From assembly GCA_037447655.1 (NCBI GenBank), contig JBBHKE010000339.1, positions 186,001-250,000 of the forward strand: a DNA stretch of 64,000 bases. Reading direction: 5' to 3'. Within the stretch, counting starts at the first letter, position 1. Every line of letters begins with the position of its first letter. Positions 24,001 to 37,390 of this stretch are shown here, piece by piece. The position numbers and the translations under genes were made by a program. Below the pieces are notes generated by a model that was given only the letters and a program-made list of their open reading frames with translations, searched no databases and was not told the origin of the DNA. The stretch is from Zygnema cylindricum (taxonomy: Eukaryota; Streptophyta; Zygnematophyceae; Zygnematales; Zygnemataceae).

Positions 24001-24710
24001 AGAGAGAGACAGAGAGAGAGAAAGACTACCCATGACCCAACTCCTCACCGATGCAAATTGTGTACTTTTTTTTTATTCAGGGATTTCCCCAATTCTTGGG
24101 CCCCATTAGAGCACATGATCATCGAAGGTTTGGAAAAGACAAAAATGGAAGAAGCTCAAATCCTCGCACAAGAATTAGCGTCCTCGTGGCTTTTTGGGGT
24201 TTTTGTCGCTTTTCAAAAAACTGGTACAATGCACGAAAAGTACGACGTGAGGAAAGCCGGAGGAATCGGAGGAGGTGGAGAATATGCCCCTCAGGTATTA
24301 TTTATAATTTGTAATATAATGTACAATTTGTAACTTTTTGTGATTTGCTAATTTGTTTTTTTGGGTTTGGGAATTTGTAATTTGTTATTTGTAATTTATA
24401 ATGTATAATTTATAATTCTTATGCGGTTGTATCAAATATATTTTTTTATGGTTTTGGAGAAAGTGTTTTTGCCTTTACCTATTCTCTTGCTCCTTTTTCC
24501 CTTCCCTCCCTTCCCTTCCCTCCATTCCCTTCCATTCCTTTTCATTTTATTCCATTTTGTTTATTAATTTATTTATTTTTTATTTCTTTGTTTTCTTTGT
24601 TTTCTTTTCCATTGGGTGGTTTTGGATGGACCAATGCGGTAACTTTATGTCTTCTTGACAAGTACGGATGGTCAGGAGAACATGTTATCGAGGATGTCGA
24701 ATATATTTAG
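17413..24710 (+). CDS. Trehalase (GH37), 12 exons, possibly disabled
   Basis: Exons: 17413-17998, 18946-19243, 19538-19657, 20291-20406, 20900-21000, 21372-21483, 22025-22097, 22530-22751, 23304-23382, 23620-23719, 24081-24294 and about 24615-24710. Phases agree at every junction except around exon 6. The enzyme hydrolyses trehalose to two glucoses. Landmarks are 'PGSRFREVYYWDSYW' (signature 1, exon 2), 'PRPESY' (exon 5), 'ESGWDFSSRWM' with the presumed acid Asp (exon 6), 'QWDFPNSWAPLEH' (signature 2, exons 10-11), 'HEKYDV' with the presumed base Glu, 'GGGGEY' and 'GGFGWTNAV'. The coding length would be about 703 codons, which is normal for the family apart from a Ser-rich N-terminal extension. 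Two oddities exist. A 5-bp tandem duplication in exon 6 shifts the frame. Exon 12 has no AG acceptor. No signal peptide is evident. It could be a young pseudogene, a rescued gene or a sequence error. Confidence 0.93.
18019..18258 (+). repeat. Almost pure G/T tract in trehalase intron 1
   Basis: About 240 bases are nearly free of A and C on the plus strand (T-runs broken by G and GG). It starts just past the exon 1 donor copy and ends just before the duplicated donor at 18287. Long Phe-rich reading frames here are artefacts of TTT runs. Confidence 0.85.
18287..18314 (+). repeat. Copy of exon 1 end plus donor, inside intron 1
   Basis: ATTGCTTGGTAAGGAGAATA(ATGACGTC) repeats 17991-18018, the last 8 exon bases plus donor and 20 intron bases of trehalase exon 1. 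About 26 of 28 bases agree. The copy keeps a full GTAAGG donor. Confidence 0.85.
19282..19324 (+). repeat. Decayed copy of trehalase exon 2 end inside intron 2
   Basis: CCTGGA..TAGGTTTTGAGAGG and TTGGGATTCTTA repeat, in order, the exon 2 segment 19191-19235, which encodes signature 1. The copy has point changes, and its donor is no longer recognisable. Confidence 0.75.
19660..19905 (+). repeat. Purine-rich GA tract in trehalase intron 3
   Basis: GGGAGAGAGG-type repeats start right after the exon 3 donor. The Ser/Pro/Leu-rich reading frame on the opposite strand is a by-product. Confidence 0.8.
20575..20705 (+). repeat. Imperfect tandem repeat in trehalase intron 4
   Basis: TTTTACTGTATTTAGTAATG occurs near 20588 and 20672, with a related TTTTCAGTATTTGGTAA between them. 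Each copy holds an acceptor-like TTTAG or TTCAG. Confidence 0.65.
21018..21115 (+). repeat. (CT)n microsatellite in trehalase intron 5
   Basis: An uninterrupted CT run is followed by CCTCCCTC-type repeats, starting about 17 bases past the exon 5 donor. Confidence 0.95.
21781..21834 (+). repeat. Copy 1 of trehalase exon 6 end plus donor
   Basis: The segment translates as 'SVNESGWDFSSRWMR' and ends ATGAG|GTTAAA, matching the exon 6 end (21444-21489, ATGAG|GTATTG). The catalytic-Asp block is retained in frame. An internal TTTCAG in this copy could serve as an acceptor. Confidence 0.85.
21924..21980 (+). repeat. Copy 2 of trehalase exon 6 end, more decayed
   Basis: It translates as 'SAVESGWGFSSRWI', with the Asp replaced by Gly and the donor lost. 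Spacing from copy 1 is about 143 bp. Confidence 0.8.
22288..22560 (+). repeat. Tandem duplication of intron 7 end plus exon 8 start
   Basis: Unit A (about 22289-22395) and unit B (about 22427-22555) share GGAA(A)CAGATA, GATTT.GTTCTCCTCTTT and then CAG-AT.GA.GAAAA.CATAAGCTATTT. Unit B contains the real exon 8 acceptor and start. Unit A is a decayed version with a usable-looking TTATACAG. Confidence 0.82.
23885..24025 (+). repeat. GA-rich tract in trehalase intron 10
   Basis: GGGAGAGAGACAGA-type repeats lie shortly before the exon 11 acceptor at 24080. Confidence 0.8.
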
Positions 24711-27700
24711 AAAAAAAAAATCATAATAATAATAATGATTATAATAATAATGGTTGGTTGATGTATATCGGGTTCTGTGAACACTACTCGGATTTGCAGA
24801 AAATTATCGGGTTGGGAAAAATTGATCGGATTTATTTAATGATTTTTTATGACAAATCCAATCTATTTTTGGTCGGTTCAATTTCGTTTCCATTTTCGAT
24901 TTCGATTTTGGTTTCTATTTCGGTTTTCAAAAATTCCGATTTCGATTTTGGTTTCAATTTCTATTTCGATTTTTATTCCAGTTTCAAATTCAAATTTGAA
25001 ATTCTGGACAGGCTTCGAATCTCCACCTGATTTCAAGATCGATTCAATTTATTCATTTTTTTACCCTTTCGTATAATTTTTACCGTTTTTTTTGTTTTTT
25101 TTTTTTTGTGTGTGAGCTGTCAAGGTTGTAGTTTAGTTTTCCCCAACTTTTTATTATTTGTAACGGGAAATCATTCAAAAGTTAATTCATATATAGCTTT
25201 CTATTTTTTTTATTTTTTTTTGGTATATACTCTTATTTCAATTTTTTCTACTGTGTTCCTATTTGTTAATGAGTTTTTCTTTTTGTGTAACTAAGTCTTT
25301 TTGTAATTTCTTGAATATCTTAAGCTGTTTTTTTATTATTTTTGTGATTTTCTGGTTTATGTTTCCACTTAAAAAATTTGCAAGAAAATAAAAAAAATTG
25401 TATATTGTATAGTCCACTCTAATAGGGTATAAAGCTTCACTAAGAAAACAACTTAATATTTTAAGACTATATTTTTTTTTCTTTCTTTTTTGCTGGTTGA
25501 AATGTGTATTTATCTATGGAATCAAATGTGTCTATTGTTATAATATTATATAAGAGAGAAAGAAAAGTACACCATATCCAAGTAAAATTTGTAATTGAAT
25601 GTCAATTCTTTGAATGACTTAACTACCTCGGTAAATACTATTTCTTCAGTGCCAATGAAGGTTGCCAAGTTCTAGATTCTTTTGAAGGCAGAAAATTTAT
25701 TACCGTACAGTTTAAGGATCAAGCATGCGTTGACACAAACTAGGGTTTATGTGTAGGATCATGGAGACAGTGACCAGGGAAACCGTCACCCTAATGCTTT
25801 TTAATTTAAATCTGAACCCTATTAGTACGATAACAAGGGTTTATGTGTATGAACATGGAGATAGTGACAAGAGAAACGTCTTCTCTGCAAGTTAATCTGA
25901 ACCCTAAAAGTATGATATTGAACATAACGTTGCGTTATATGGAGTATAGGAAGGCAATATTGTGCCTGCAAAGCTAAAAGTGAGTGTGTATTCCTCTATG
26001 AAAACTTAAATAGCAACATTAAATACCAACATATCTCTACATTGAAGTCTGGATAATCGGCTTTTTTTATTAATTTCTTTGCCATTTTTGCAATGTATTT
26101 GATGGTTGTAGCCTTTCTTTCTAAGGAATAAAAAGGTTTTTTCAAACTTTACAATCAAATCAATGTATTTATTTAACACATCTTCTGACCAGGTATCCTT
26201 TACACGGAAGCCTATTTGGTTTTTAAGAGTCTTAAGGCAACTTTATAAAGAAGGCCAATCACACAATTTTTGATGAAGAATGTGCACAATTTTTTTTTGT
26301 TCAACATGATCATCATTATTTTCTATAAAACCTATACAAGAATAATGCCAATGTAAAGTCAATGTAAAGCCCATTTAAAGCTCCAATGTTGTTTTTGTTG
26401 TTTGTATATAACAGTATATAAGTATACATGAGTTTTGTGTTCCCATGGCCATCAAAAAAGATAAAATTTAGGGTTTATCTGATTTATCGAAAGACATTGA
26501 TTGGCCAGATAAAGAACTGCCTCTCCCTCTCCCTCTCGATCCAGATCCTTCACACAAGTTTTACCATTGACTGATTTGAACTTGCGACAAAATTGGATTT
26601 TTTGTCATTTTTTTTAATTATCCTCATGCAGAATGCTAGAGGTGTACGAAGGAGAACAACTGCTTGTTTGTGGGACAGAAATTCCCAACTCTTCTTTCCT
26701 CCCCTCCCTTCCCTTCCCTTCCCCTCCCTTCCCTTCCCCTCTTCCCCGCCCCTCCTCTCCCTCTTCCCCCTAAAAATAGCATACCCAACTTCTTAAAAGC
26801 CCAAGAAAACCCCCTCTAAAACCCTCAACAAGCCCCAAAGACTATGTATTCTCTCAACATTGTCCCATAGTGATGCCCTAAACCACATTGTCAACCCTAT
26901 TATTAGTGGTTCTTGATATTCCTACACCACATGGATGGTTATTTTGCACGTGTACATATTAAATTCTGCGCCAACATAATTTGTCGAGTATCGGTCACTT
27001 TTTCTCGTCTTTTGACAAATTTTTTTTTTCTTAATTTTAACAAAAATAACAATATCCAATAGAAATAACAATTAAAATTACAATTACAATTACAATAACG
27101 ATAACAATAGCAATTGCAAAAAATGTATACAATATTCAATTTTTGACCTTTCAATGATCAGGTTTTCTAAATTTTAACAATAACAAGTACAAAAAATGTA
27201 TATAGTATTGATTTTTTTACCTTTCAATGAACGTTCAGTGCGTATATTTTCCTTTTTCTTTCACATTTTTCTTGTTATCAGAATTATTTTCGATTTTTTT
27301 TTTCCAAGACTATGGATGTACGCTAGAAAATAGACACTTAGAGCTCTCCAATGAGCTTATACATACACAATTCGGATAAATATAATAGTATTTAGGTACA
27401 AAAATACTAGTATAACAATAATAAATACTATTATATAATAATAATAGTAGAAATAATAGTATTTAGGTACAAAAACATAGTTTAACAAGTTTTTTTACCC
27501 GCGGTTTGTTTGTGTCCGTGACGCAAACCGCCGATTTTTTTTGAGCGGTCACGATCTGTTAATCTGAAAATGTTTACAATTAATCGATCTGTACTTTTTT
27601 CTAAAATTTCTGTCCTGTACTTTTAGTCCTATAATATACGGATATTTTGTACGTAACTGCAGCGTAATCTGGAACTGGTTGTACGTTCTTTCGTCCTACA

Positions 27701-27836
27701 GAAGTCGTACCGAATTGTGATACGTGACGAGACATGTCATACTATATATTTTTAGTAATACAATAATTAAAAATATATATCGATAAAGAAATATTCTTCG
27801 TTCAGAAGCGATATATCGGGCCACCATGCCGTTCGA
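24711..27836. other. Intergenic, no gene recognised; several small repeats
   Basis: Contents include a 12-bp TTTCGATTTCGG-like tandem (24880-24985) and a roughly 105-bp direct repeat with GGGTTTATGTGTA, CATGGAGA and CTGAACCCTA at 25741-25838 and 25842-25915. There is a CCTTCCCTTCCC tract (26695-26770). An ATGTATA.A.TATT..TTTTTGACCTTTCAATG repeat occurs near 27120 and 27195. AATAGTATTTAGGTACAAAAA occurs near 27385 and 27455. I find no convincing exon. Confidence 0.5.
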
Positions 27837-29179
27837 TAGAGGTCGCAAAAGTCAAAAAAAATCATACCCGAAACCGACCGTTCTGAGTAACCGACGCCCG
27901 ACCGAGTTTTGTCACGCTCCAAAATTGTTAACCGTTAACCGACCGTCGTTTACGAAAAAAAAAATTAACCGAATCTTTGATTTTTCGCGACTAACCGTGC
28001 CCGCCCGTAACCGAAAAAGTACAAAATTAATCAATGTACGACGGAATAAGCCAATTATTACGATTTGTCGCGTTCCCTAAGATTTACGAAATGAATAGTG
28101 TTACTACCGTGTCAGATTTGCGACGCTTTGTCGCGTTCCCTAAGATTTGCGAAATGAATAGTGTACTACACCGCCAATCGTTATTACCGATGTGTACACT
28201 AATTCCGTCCCGCTTTTTTGTTTTTTTTAATTCTCCATTAGTGTAGTTCATTCTATTTTTTTCTTTATTCTATTTAGGGTTATTTTCAGTATGTTATCTC
28301 TTAAATAGAGTTGTGTACGGTCAGTGTCAGACCGTACATAAATGTACCTTTTTAAGTTAAAAAGTATAATAAATTAGTTTTAGTAACCGCGGACGCATGA
28401 GAATGTGCGTTCTAAAAAGGAAAAAAAACCAGGTCGTAAAAAATCCCGCTCGCACATATTCGTCCAACGGCCGCGTTTCGACCGGTGAATGTACGATTTG
28501 TGTACGATTTGTCAGATTTTGTACGGATACTTATACTAGTGTAAGCATGTTTGCGACCGACATTTTTTTTTTCAAAGAACCAAATTACCATAACCAAACA
28601 ATTAGAATGTATGATTTTTTCCAAAATTTTCAAATTCTTAAATAGCGTACACCACGGTAATTATTTTTATACGCTAAAAAAACTTACACGCTAATAACGA
28701 TTGGCGGTGTACTGTGTCAGATTTGCGACGCTTTGTCGCGTTGCTTAAGATTTGCGAAATGAATATTGTACTACCGTGTCAGATTTGCGACGCTTTGTCG
28801 CGTTCCCTAAGATTTTCGAAATGAATAGTATATTACCGTGTCAGATTTGCGACGCTTTGTCGCGTTCCCTTTGATTTGCGAAATATATAGCTACTACAGT
28901 ACCGTGTCAGATTTGCGACGCTAATCATGATGTCACGTACTTCCACGATGCCAAAGAGTACAAAGTACAAGAATGTTGGATTATAGGGACAGTACAAAAT
29001 TTTCATTTTTTTTGGTTTTTTGTTTGACCGACCGTAACCGGCCATTTTTTTTTTCCTGGTGAATCAACCGACCGTAACCGCCCGACCCCCAAAATTTGGC
29101 AACCGAATCCGTTCCGGATCCGGCGCGGGCGGTCGGTTAACGGTCGGTCACGGTTTCGGTTGACCGTTTGCGACCTCTG
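27837..29179 (+). mobile_element. hAT-type TIR element with perfect 8-bp target duplication
   Basis: The termini are TAGAGGTCGCAAAAG and TTTGCGACCTCTG. The flanks are CCGTTCGA at 27829-27836 and again at 29180-29187, an 8-bp duplication typical of hAT elements. The interior is rich in ACCGACCGT-type repeats and in GTGTCAGATTTGCGACGCTT repeated four to five times. No transposase is seen. A CACCG-family element is nested at 28169-28709. Relatives lie at 52084-52648 and 54932-55623. Confidence 0.9.
28169..28709 (+). mobile_element. CACCG-family TIR element nested in the hAT element
   Basis: The ends are CACCGCCAATCGTTATTA and TAATAACGATTGGCGGTG. It interrupts the internal repeat AGTGTACTACCGTGTCAG of the host element, leaving TACTA on the left and TACTG on the right. 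The host's other repeat units give the empty site. Confidence 0.8.
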
Positions 29180-29511
29180 CCGTTCGATAGCCAGTAATAT
29201 TGGCTTGCGTAAGTATAGTATCGCGATTAAAAATCTACCGATCCGTAACACTAAAAACGAGGCAGCGCTGTACGGTTTAGAATCTGCGCTACGTCAAAAT
29301 AGAGGATCGCTGCAGCAGGACAGGCTCTGCTGTAGCAATCATCCCTCCACCTTCAAGAAAAAGAAATCGCTTCACTTAATCAGCAAGTTTTGTTACTTTC
29401 TTGTCAACTTTACATACTTGTCAACTTTACTTTCTTTCTCTAATTGAAACTTTTAACATAGGCTTTCTTTTTGCTTAACTCTCATCCTCTTTGCGTAATA
29501 TAGAACCCTAA

Positions 29512-29523
29512 ATCTAAACCCTA
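29512..29523 (+). promoter_or_regulatory. Telo-box-like AAACCCTA motif
   Basis: CTAAACCCTAGCG lies about 35 bp upstream of the ubiquitin-RUB1 start codon, preceded by ACCCTAAA. In land plants the AAACCCTA telo-box is common near the start of translation- and ubiquitin-related genes. Its role here is inferred. Confidence 0.55.
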
Positions 29524-29524
29524 G

Positions 29525-32472
<2,948 letters not shown>

Positions 32473-32964
32473 CTAATTTTCGTACAATTATCGTAAAATT
32501 TTCATATGAGAGAAGTTTCGTAAAAGTTCCGTATAAGCGATAGTTCGTAGACGAGAAGTTTCGTGTAAGAGAAGTTTCGTATGAGAGAAATTTGCGGATA
32601 TTTACTCAAGGGCTGGTTTCGGTTGACCTTGTAAGGCAAAAGAAATGTGGAAGCCTCAAGTTTTTCAAACGTAGTTTTTTCTTTTTTTACAAGGTTTAGT
32701 CTTCCAATTCTCTTTAATAATAATATTTTTGTTATCAGTATGTGAGGGAAATCTTTGTCTCTAAATCTTATTGTCAATACTAAATTCGGTACAGCTCATT
32801 GACTACATAATTTGCCCGTGGTCTCAAAAATTGGTTAAAAGGTCGTTTTGCTTTTGAACGATTTTTTTCACATTTGAGATTAACCCGAAAAGAAAAACTG
32901 AAAGAGTGATGGGATAAATTGTCACTGAATTTCCTAAGAGTTTTGTATTGGTCGTGTTTTTTCA

Positions 32965-33455
32965 ATATTTAATATTCGGTATTTGATGTTCGGTAATTCG
33001 TAAATTTTTGGTTTTAAGACCCGACAATACTTTCTAGATAATCTTCTAGCAAGCGATTATTATACCCTTATATAACCTGATAATATATTTCGACAAAGAC
33101 TGCAAATAAAACAAAAAAAGACGGCGCGCTACAAAGAAAGAGACAAGATGAACAAATTTCAGGTTCCTTGAAATGTGAAAAGTATCTAACCTCCAAATTT
33201 TTACCTCACTTTGGATGAGCATACATTAGTAGATTCTGTGCGCCGTTTGACATTCAATAGGATGCAATCAGTACTTTTTGTACTGCATGACACCTGTACT
33301 TTTTCCGACATTTAATATCCGGTATCTGATGTTTGGTAATTCGTAATTTTTGAGTTGCAAGCACCCAGCGACGCTTGCTAGATAATCTCCTAGCAAGTGT
33401 TTATTAAACCCTTACAATAACTTGATAGTAAATTTTGACAATTATTGCAAAAATA
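32965..33455 (+). repeat. Direct repeat TATTCGGTATTTGATGTT, two copies
   Basis: The segments at about 32965-33100 and 33305-33450 share TTTAATAT.CGGTAT.TGATGTT, GGTAATTCGTAA, CTAGATAATCT.CTAGCAAG and AACC(C)TTA...ACTTGATA. The second leads into the retroelement-like repeat. Confidence 0.75.
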
Positions 33456-34310
33456 AAAAGTTAGATGATTCCTCGGGCTCGGCGAGCAAGCTGGGAGAGT
33501 TCTAGAACACGCCGATGATCCATAACAGATAAGAGGAAGGTAGGAGCTTGCATTGTTGTAAAGCCACAGATAAATGCTGACGATAGAAAAAAGTAAGAAC
33601 CAACATGGAAAGGCTCCCGAGGCCCTTCTCTCGAAAGAACATCGACCACTTCTATGGAGGAACTCATCCAGAGCAACTCCAAAACAACCAAAAATCTCCA
33701 CTGTCAGTGGAATAAAATCATCCATAGCATCATGGTGTGCACAATCACTCCTTAGTAAAAGAAAAATGAAAAATCACACTCCTTGGCGTCATTTGTAGCC
33801 ACTCCAACATGTCGAGAAGCCTGATCAACGGTGTAATCAAAACAATGTCACCAAAAAAACGATGGACACTATCGAGCAATACAATATCAATCCATCGCAA
33901 AGGAATAATATGAGGAACCTCTCGACGAACAGAACGCCCGGAAATAATAGTCACGATGATGTCACGAATAGTTTCGTGGGCTTGTATCGACTCTCCCTCA
34001 TATAACAATGAAGGAAATGGAGGACATGAGGATGAAAGACGCAGTCGTACAAGTCAATAAGGGAACCGAGTAAAGGTGGGTGAGAAAGGAAATTGAACCT
34101 GAGGCCGGTAGTGAATTGAGAAGGCGTGAAAATAGAGTGGAAAGAAAAGGTGTAGCCAATATCCAAGCTCAAAAAACCACGCCTCGCATAAGGAGAGAAA
34201 GAATCAAAAAGAATCGGAAAGAATCGGAAAGAATTAGAAGGCACTCTTTTAAGTATAAAAAGAGAAGTGTCTCTTAAGAAGCTCGGATCGAATGGCGACA
34301 ACCTTATCAG
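33390..34310 (-). pseudogene. Decayed retroelement fragment (LINE-like C-terminal peptide)
   Basis: The minus strand reads 'MDDFIPLTVEIFGC...LDEFLHRSGRC' in one frame and other pieces in different frames. This peptide style (DFIPLTVEIFGC, Leu-rich, then YRQRVSVAL-like) resembles the tail of reverse-transcriptase proteins in lower plants, from memory. The same repeat recurs at 35260-36130. No catalytic domain is present. The family call is weak. Confidence 0.35.
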
Positions 34311-34778
34311 AATTTAATTCTTGGACAGGTGTCATTGGCTTATAAATGTCATTGACGACAAAAGAAAAAAAAAAAATTGGAGGCCAATTGGATGGATTTG
34401 TCAAAGATACTGGAGGGGTAAGAGTATACGGTTTGTTAGTGGTGGGGAAGATTCGACGGTTGAGGGTTGAGGGGAGGGAGAGAGAGATGTCGCAAGAGAG
34501 AGTGGAAATTCCCATCGGTTGCCGGGATTTCTTTTTCCTTTTTTTCTTTTGTAGACATGATATTGTCGCCATTATGGAAGTGTAAATTTCTCTCTTTTAA
34601 ATCATGTTAAATCAAGGGAATTTTAGTACTTCCACTACCGACAAAAGGGGGAGGAGTGTGAGATTTTTTTTTTTTTTTTTTTTTGCCGATACGTATGATC
34701 AGGAAGTGGACCGAGGACAATTTTTTTGGCCAATCGAGTGTATTTATAATATTAAAAGGAAAAAATAATAATAACAAA

Positions 34779-34784
<6 letters not shown>

Positions 34785-34835
<51 letters not shown>
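34785..34835 (+). repeat. Poly(A) run of about 50
   Basis: A long uninterrupted A-run lies between two retroelement-like repeats and may be the tail of a retroposed sequence. A T-run of about 26 lies at 34665-34684. Confidence 0.8.
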
Positions 34836-34838
<3 letters not shown>

Positions 34839-35259
34839 AAAAACATGGCGAAGGAAAACCCCCTAAAGGAAAAACATAGGGATAGGGAGAAGCTTTGCTA
34901 ATGTATTTTTTGCAATATTGTTTATTGTGGGCTATTTACTTAATTAGTGTTACTAACACTAATACATGATTTCGGGTATCAAAAAAAGAGTACTTAATTT
35001 AGAGTTATGGAGGTTTATTTAGAAATGGAACAAAGCAGGATATATTAAAAAGCACGATGGTAACCCATCTGAGTCCAGGGTACAAAAAGGGTGGCATGGC
35101 CAAAACTGAGAACCTACAATATAAAACAAATAGAGCGATGGGAACAAAAAGAAAAGAAAGTATCAACAAGGAAAATAAAAGCACCCAAACTCAAAATGAA
35201 AAGCACGACAACTCAGAAAACCAAAACTACAACCCGAACCCCAAATGAATTAAATATCT

Positions 35260-36130
35260 ACGAAAAGCAACCCCGTAAGTCCTCCCAGCCTGGGGGAGCA
35301 CATTGAGGAAGTTCCGGAACACGGCGACGATCCATAACTTAAGTTAGGGTTGGGATTGGGGTTTGTATTTTTGTTTTTGTGAGTTGCCGTGCTTTTCATT
35401 TGAGTTAGGGTGCTTTTATATTCCTTTTTGTTGTTTCCTTTTTTTAGGGTGTGTTTTTGTCGCTCTTTTTGTTTTTTATTGTTGTTTTTCAGTGTTGGTC
35501 ATGCCACCCCTTTTGTAACCCCAGACTCAGATGGTTTACCATCGAAAAAGAATCACAAACAAACAAAAAATCAACAACAAAATAAACACCCTGACAAAAA
35601 CCACCTTAAAATAAACTCTCCAACAAAAATTCCCCATTGACAATCGTAAAAAACAACAGTAGAAACCCTAAAAACAACCATAAATCCCAAATAAATCCTC
35701 CAATCCTCCAATCCTAGCGAAGCACGCCACACACGCCGGAGGTCAATAACTGCCAAGAAAGACGAAAAACTAATGAAGCTTGCATACATTGTAAAGGCAC
35801 AAATAGACGCTTTTATTAAAAGGCGAGATAACCATTTTCGATAAAAAGGGGTGAGAACAAAAGGGTGAGGTCTCCCATGGCCTCTCCTCTCAAAAGACCG
35901 TCAACCACAAGTACAGAGGAAGTCATATATGGTAACTCCCAAACAGCGAAAAATCTCAACCGTTAAAAAACCTAAACCAACCCTAAATTTATCCATAAAA
36001 TCACGACGACCATAATCAACGGTATTTGCTCCTTCCACTCAGCAATGTCACTCTCGGTCACTCTAATTATGGTAAGCCACTTACACTACCATAGAACTGT
36101 TGCATAGAACTGTAGCAAAGAATCTTTGGT
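35260..36130 (-). repeat. Second, more decayed copy of the 33.4-34.3 kb repeat
   Basis: Shared words include CGACGATCCATAAC, CTTGCAT.CATTGTAAAG, CACAAATA.A.GCTT, AAAAGACCGTCAACCAC and CCAAA.A.C.AAAAATCTC. The region carries no intact frame. Confidence 0.6.
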
Positions 36131-36316
36131 ACAAGTTTTGTCAAAACAATAGTAATGGACAAGAAGGAAAAATATGGGAAACCTCACGACAAATGGAAAA
36201 CCTTCCCCTTAGAAACAAATAAAGAAACAAATAAAGTTTTTCTTTCTTTTCCCCTCAAATGCAATAGTCACAACAGTGTCGCAAATACTGTTGTGTACCC
36301 GAATCAACTCCCCACC

Positions 36317-36318
<2 letters not shown>

Positions 36319-36382
<64 letters not shown>
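36319..36382. repeat. (AT)n microsatellite
   Basis: About 32 AT dinucleotides without interruption. Confidence 0.97.
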
Positions 36383-36385
<3 letters not shown>

Positions 36386-36848
36386 ATTCCAAATATTGAC
36401 TTTTTCTTTTAAGTTTTTTTATATATATTTATATAAATCCAAAAATAAATAAAAAAAAGAAAAAAAAAATCAAAGACCAACAATAAGACAAAAGGGATAA
36501 CAATTAAACAATTATAAAAATTAAAGAAGAATAATCATAAAAAAAGGTAACTTCACTAATTCGATTTAAATACTGCTCCATCATATAAACGGAAAACTTC
36601 CACTAAAGCGAAAAACCACAAAGAAACAAAAAAGGAAAAAAAAAAAAAAAAAACAACGAAAAGAAAATGGGGAAAAAATGAAAAAAAAAAATGAAAATTT
36701 AAACAATTGCTATCCTCACGACTCAAAAAATATAATAAAATCAAAATCCTCGAGACTACTTCAGAAGTTTCTTCGCCTTCTGAAATCTTTCTAGAATCTT
36801 TCTAAAACTCAAACCAATTATTGCACATTTATTTGCAAAGTTACAAAA

Positions 36849-36883
<35 letters not shown>

Positions 36884-36965
36884 CACTAAAACTTTTCTCG
36901 GGTATATACATATCCTCCATCTATTTTAATATTGTACTTTGTCTATTCTCCTTCCCTCCTACAAT

Positions 36966-37390
36966 ACATCCCTCTCTCTCTGCCTCACTCTCTCTCCCTC
37001 GCTCTCCCCCTGGCTCCCTCGTGCTCTTCCTCTCTCTCCCTCTGCCTCCTCGCTTACACCATCAGCTCCCTCTCGCTCCACTCTCTCCCTCTCGCTCCCT
37101 CTCCTTTCCTCTTTCCCTCTCTCGTCCCTCCTCATCTGTATTTCCCTCTCTTCCTCGCTGTTTGTCTCTCTCTCTCTCCCTGTCTCTACCTCTCTTCCCC
37201 TCTCTCTCCCCCTCTCTTTCCTTTTTTCCTCTTTCTTTTGCTCTCTCCTTGCCCCTCACTTCAAACTTTCCTTTCCTTTCAACCTCGCGGGATTTTCCTC
37301 CTGTTATGTCTCTCTCTCACCCTCTCGTTCCCTCTCTCTCCCTCTCTTTCTCTCTCTCCCTCTCTCTTTCTCTCTCTCCGTGCCCCTCCC
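36966..37390 (+). repeat. CT-rich low-complexity block downstream of the OTU gene
   Basis: CTCTCTCCCTCT-type sequence. It includes a 134-bp direct repeat: CTCACTTCAAAC.TTCCTT, TTTCAACCTCGCGG and TTCCTCCTGTT occur at about 37255 and 37389. The second of these is the end of the last OTU exon, so the exon 3' end is also duplicated outward. The Ser/Leu/Pro-rich frames here are not genes. Confidence 0.85.

Noticed and set aside
24460-24614. Extension of trehalase exon 12 to an upstream AG near 24465
   Set aside because: The intervening 150 bases are T/C-rich low-complexity sequence unlike any trehalase, so a lost acceptor is more likely.
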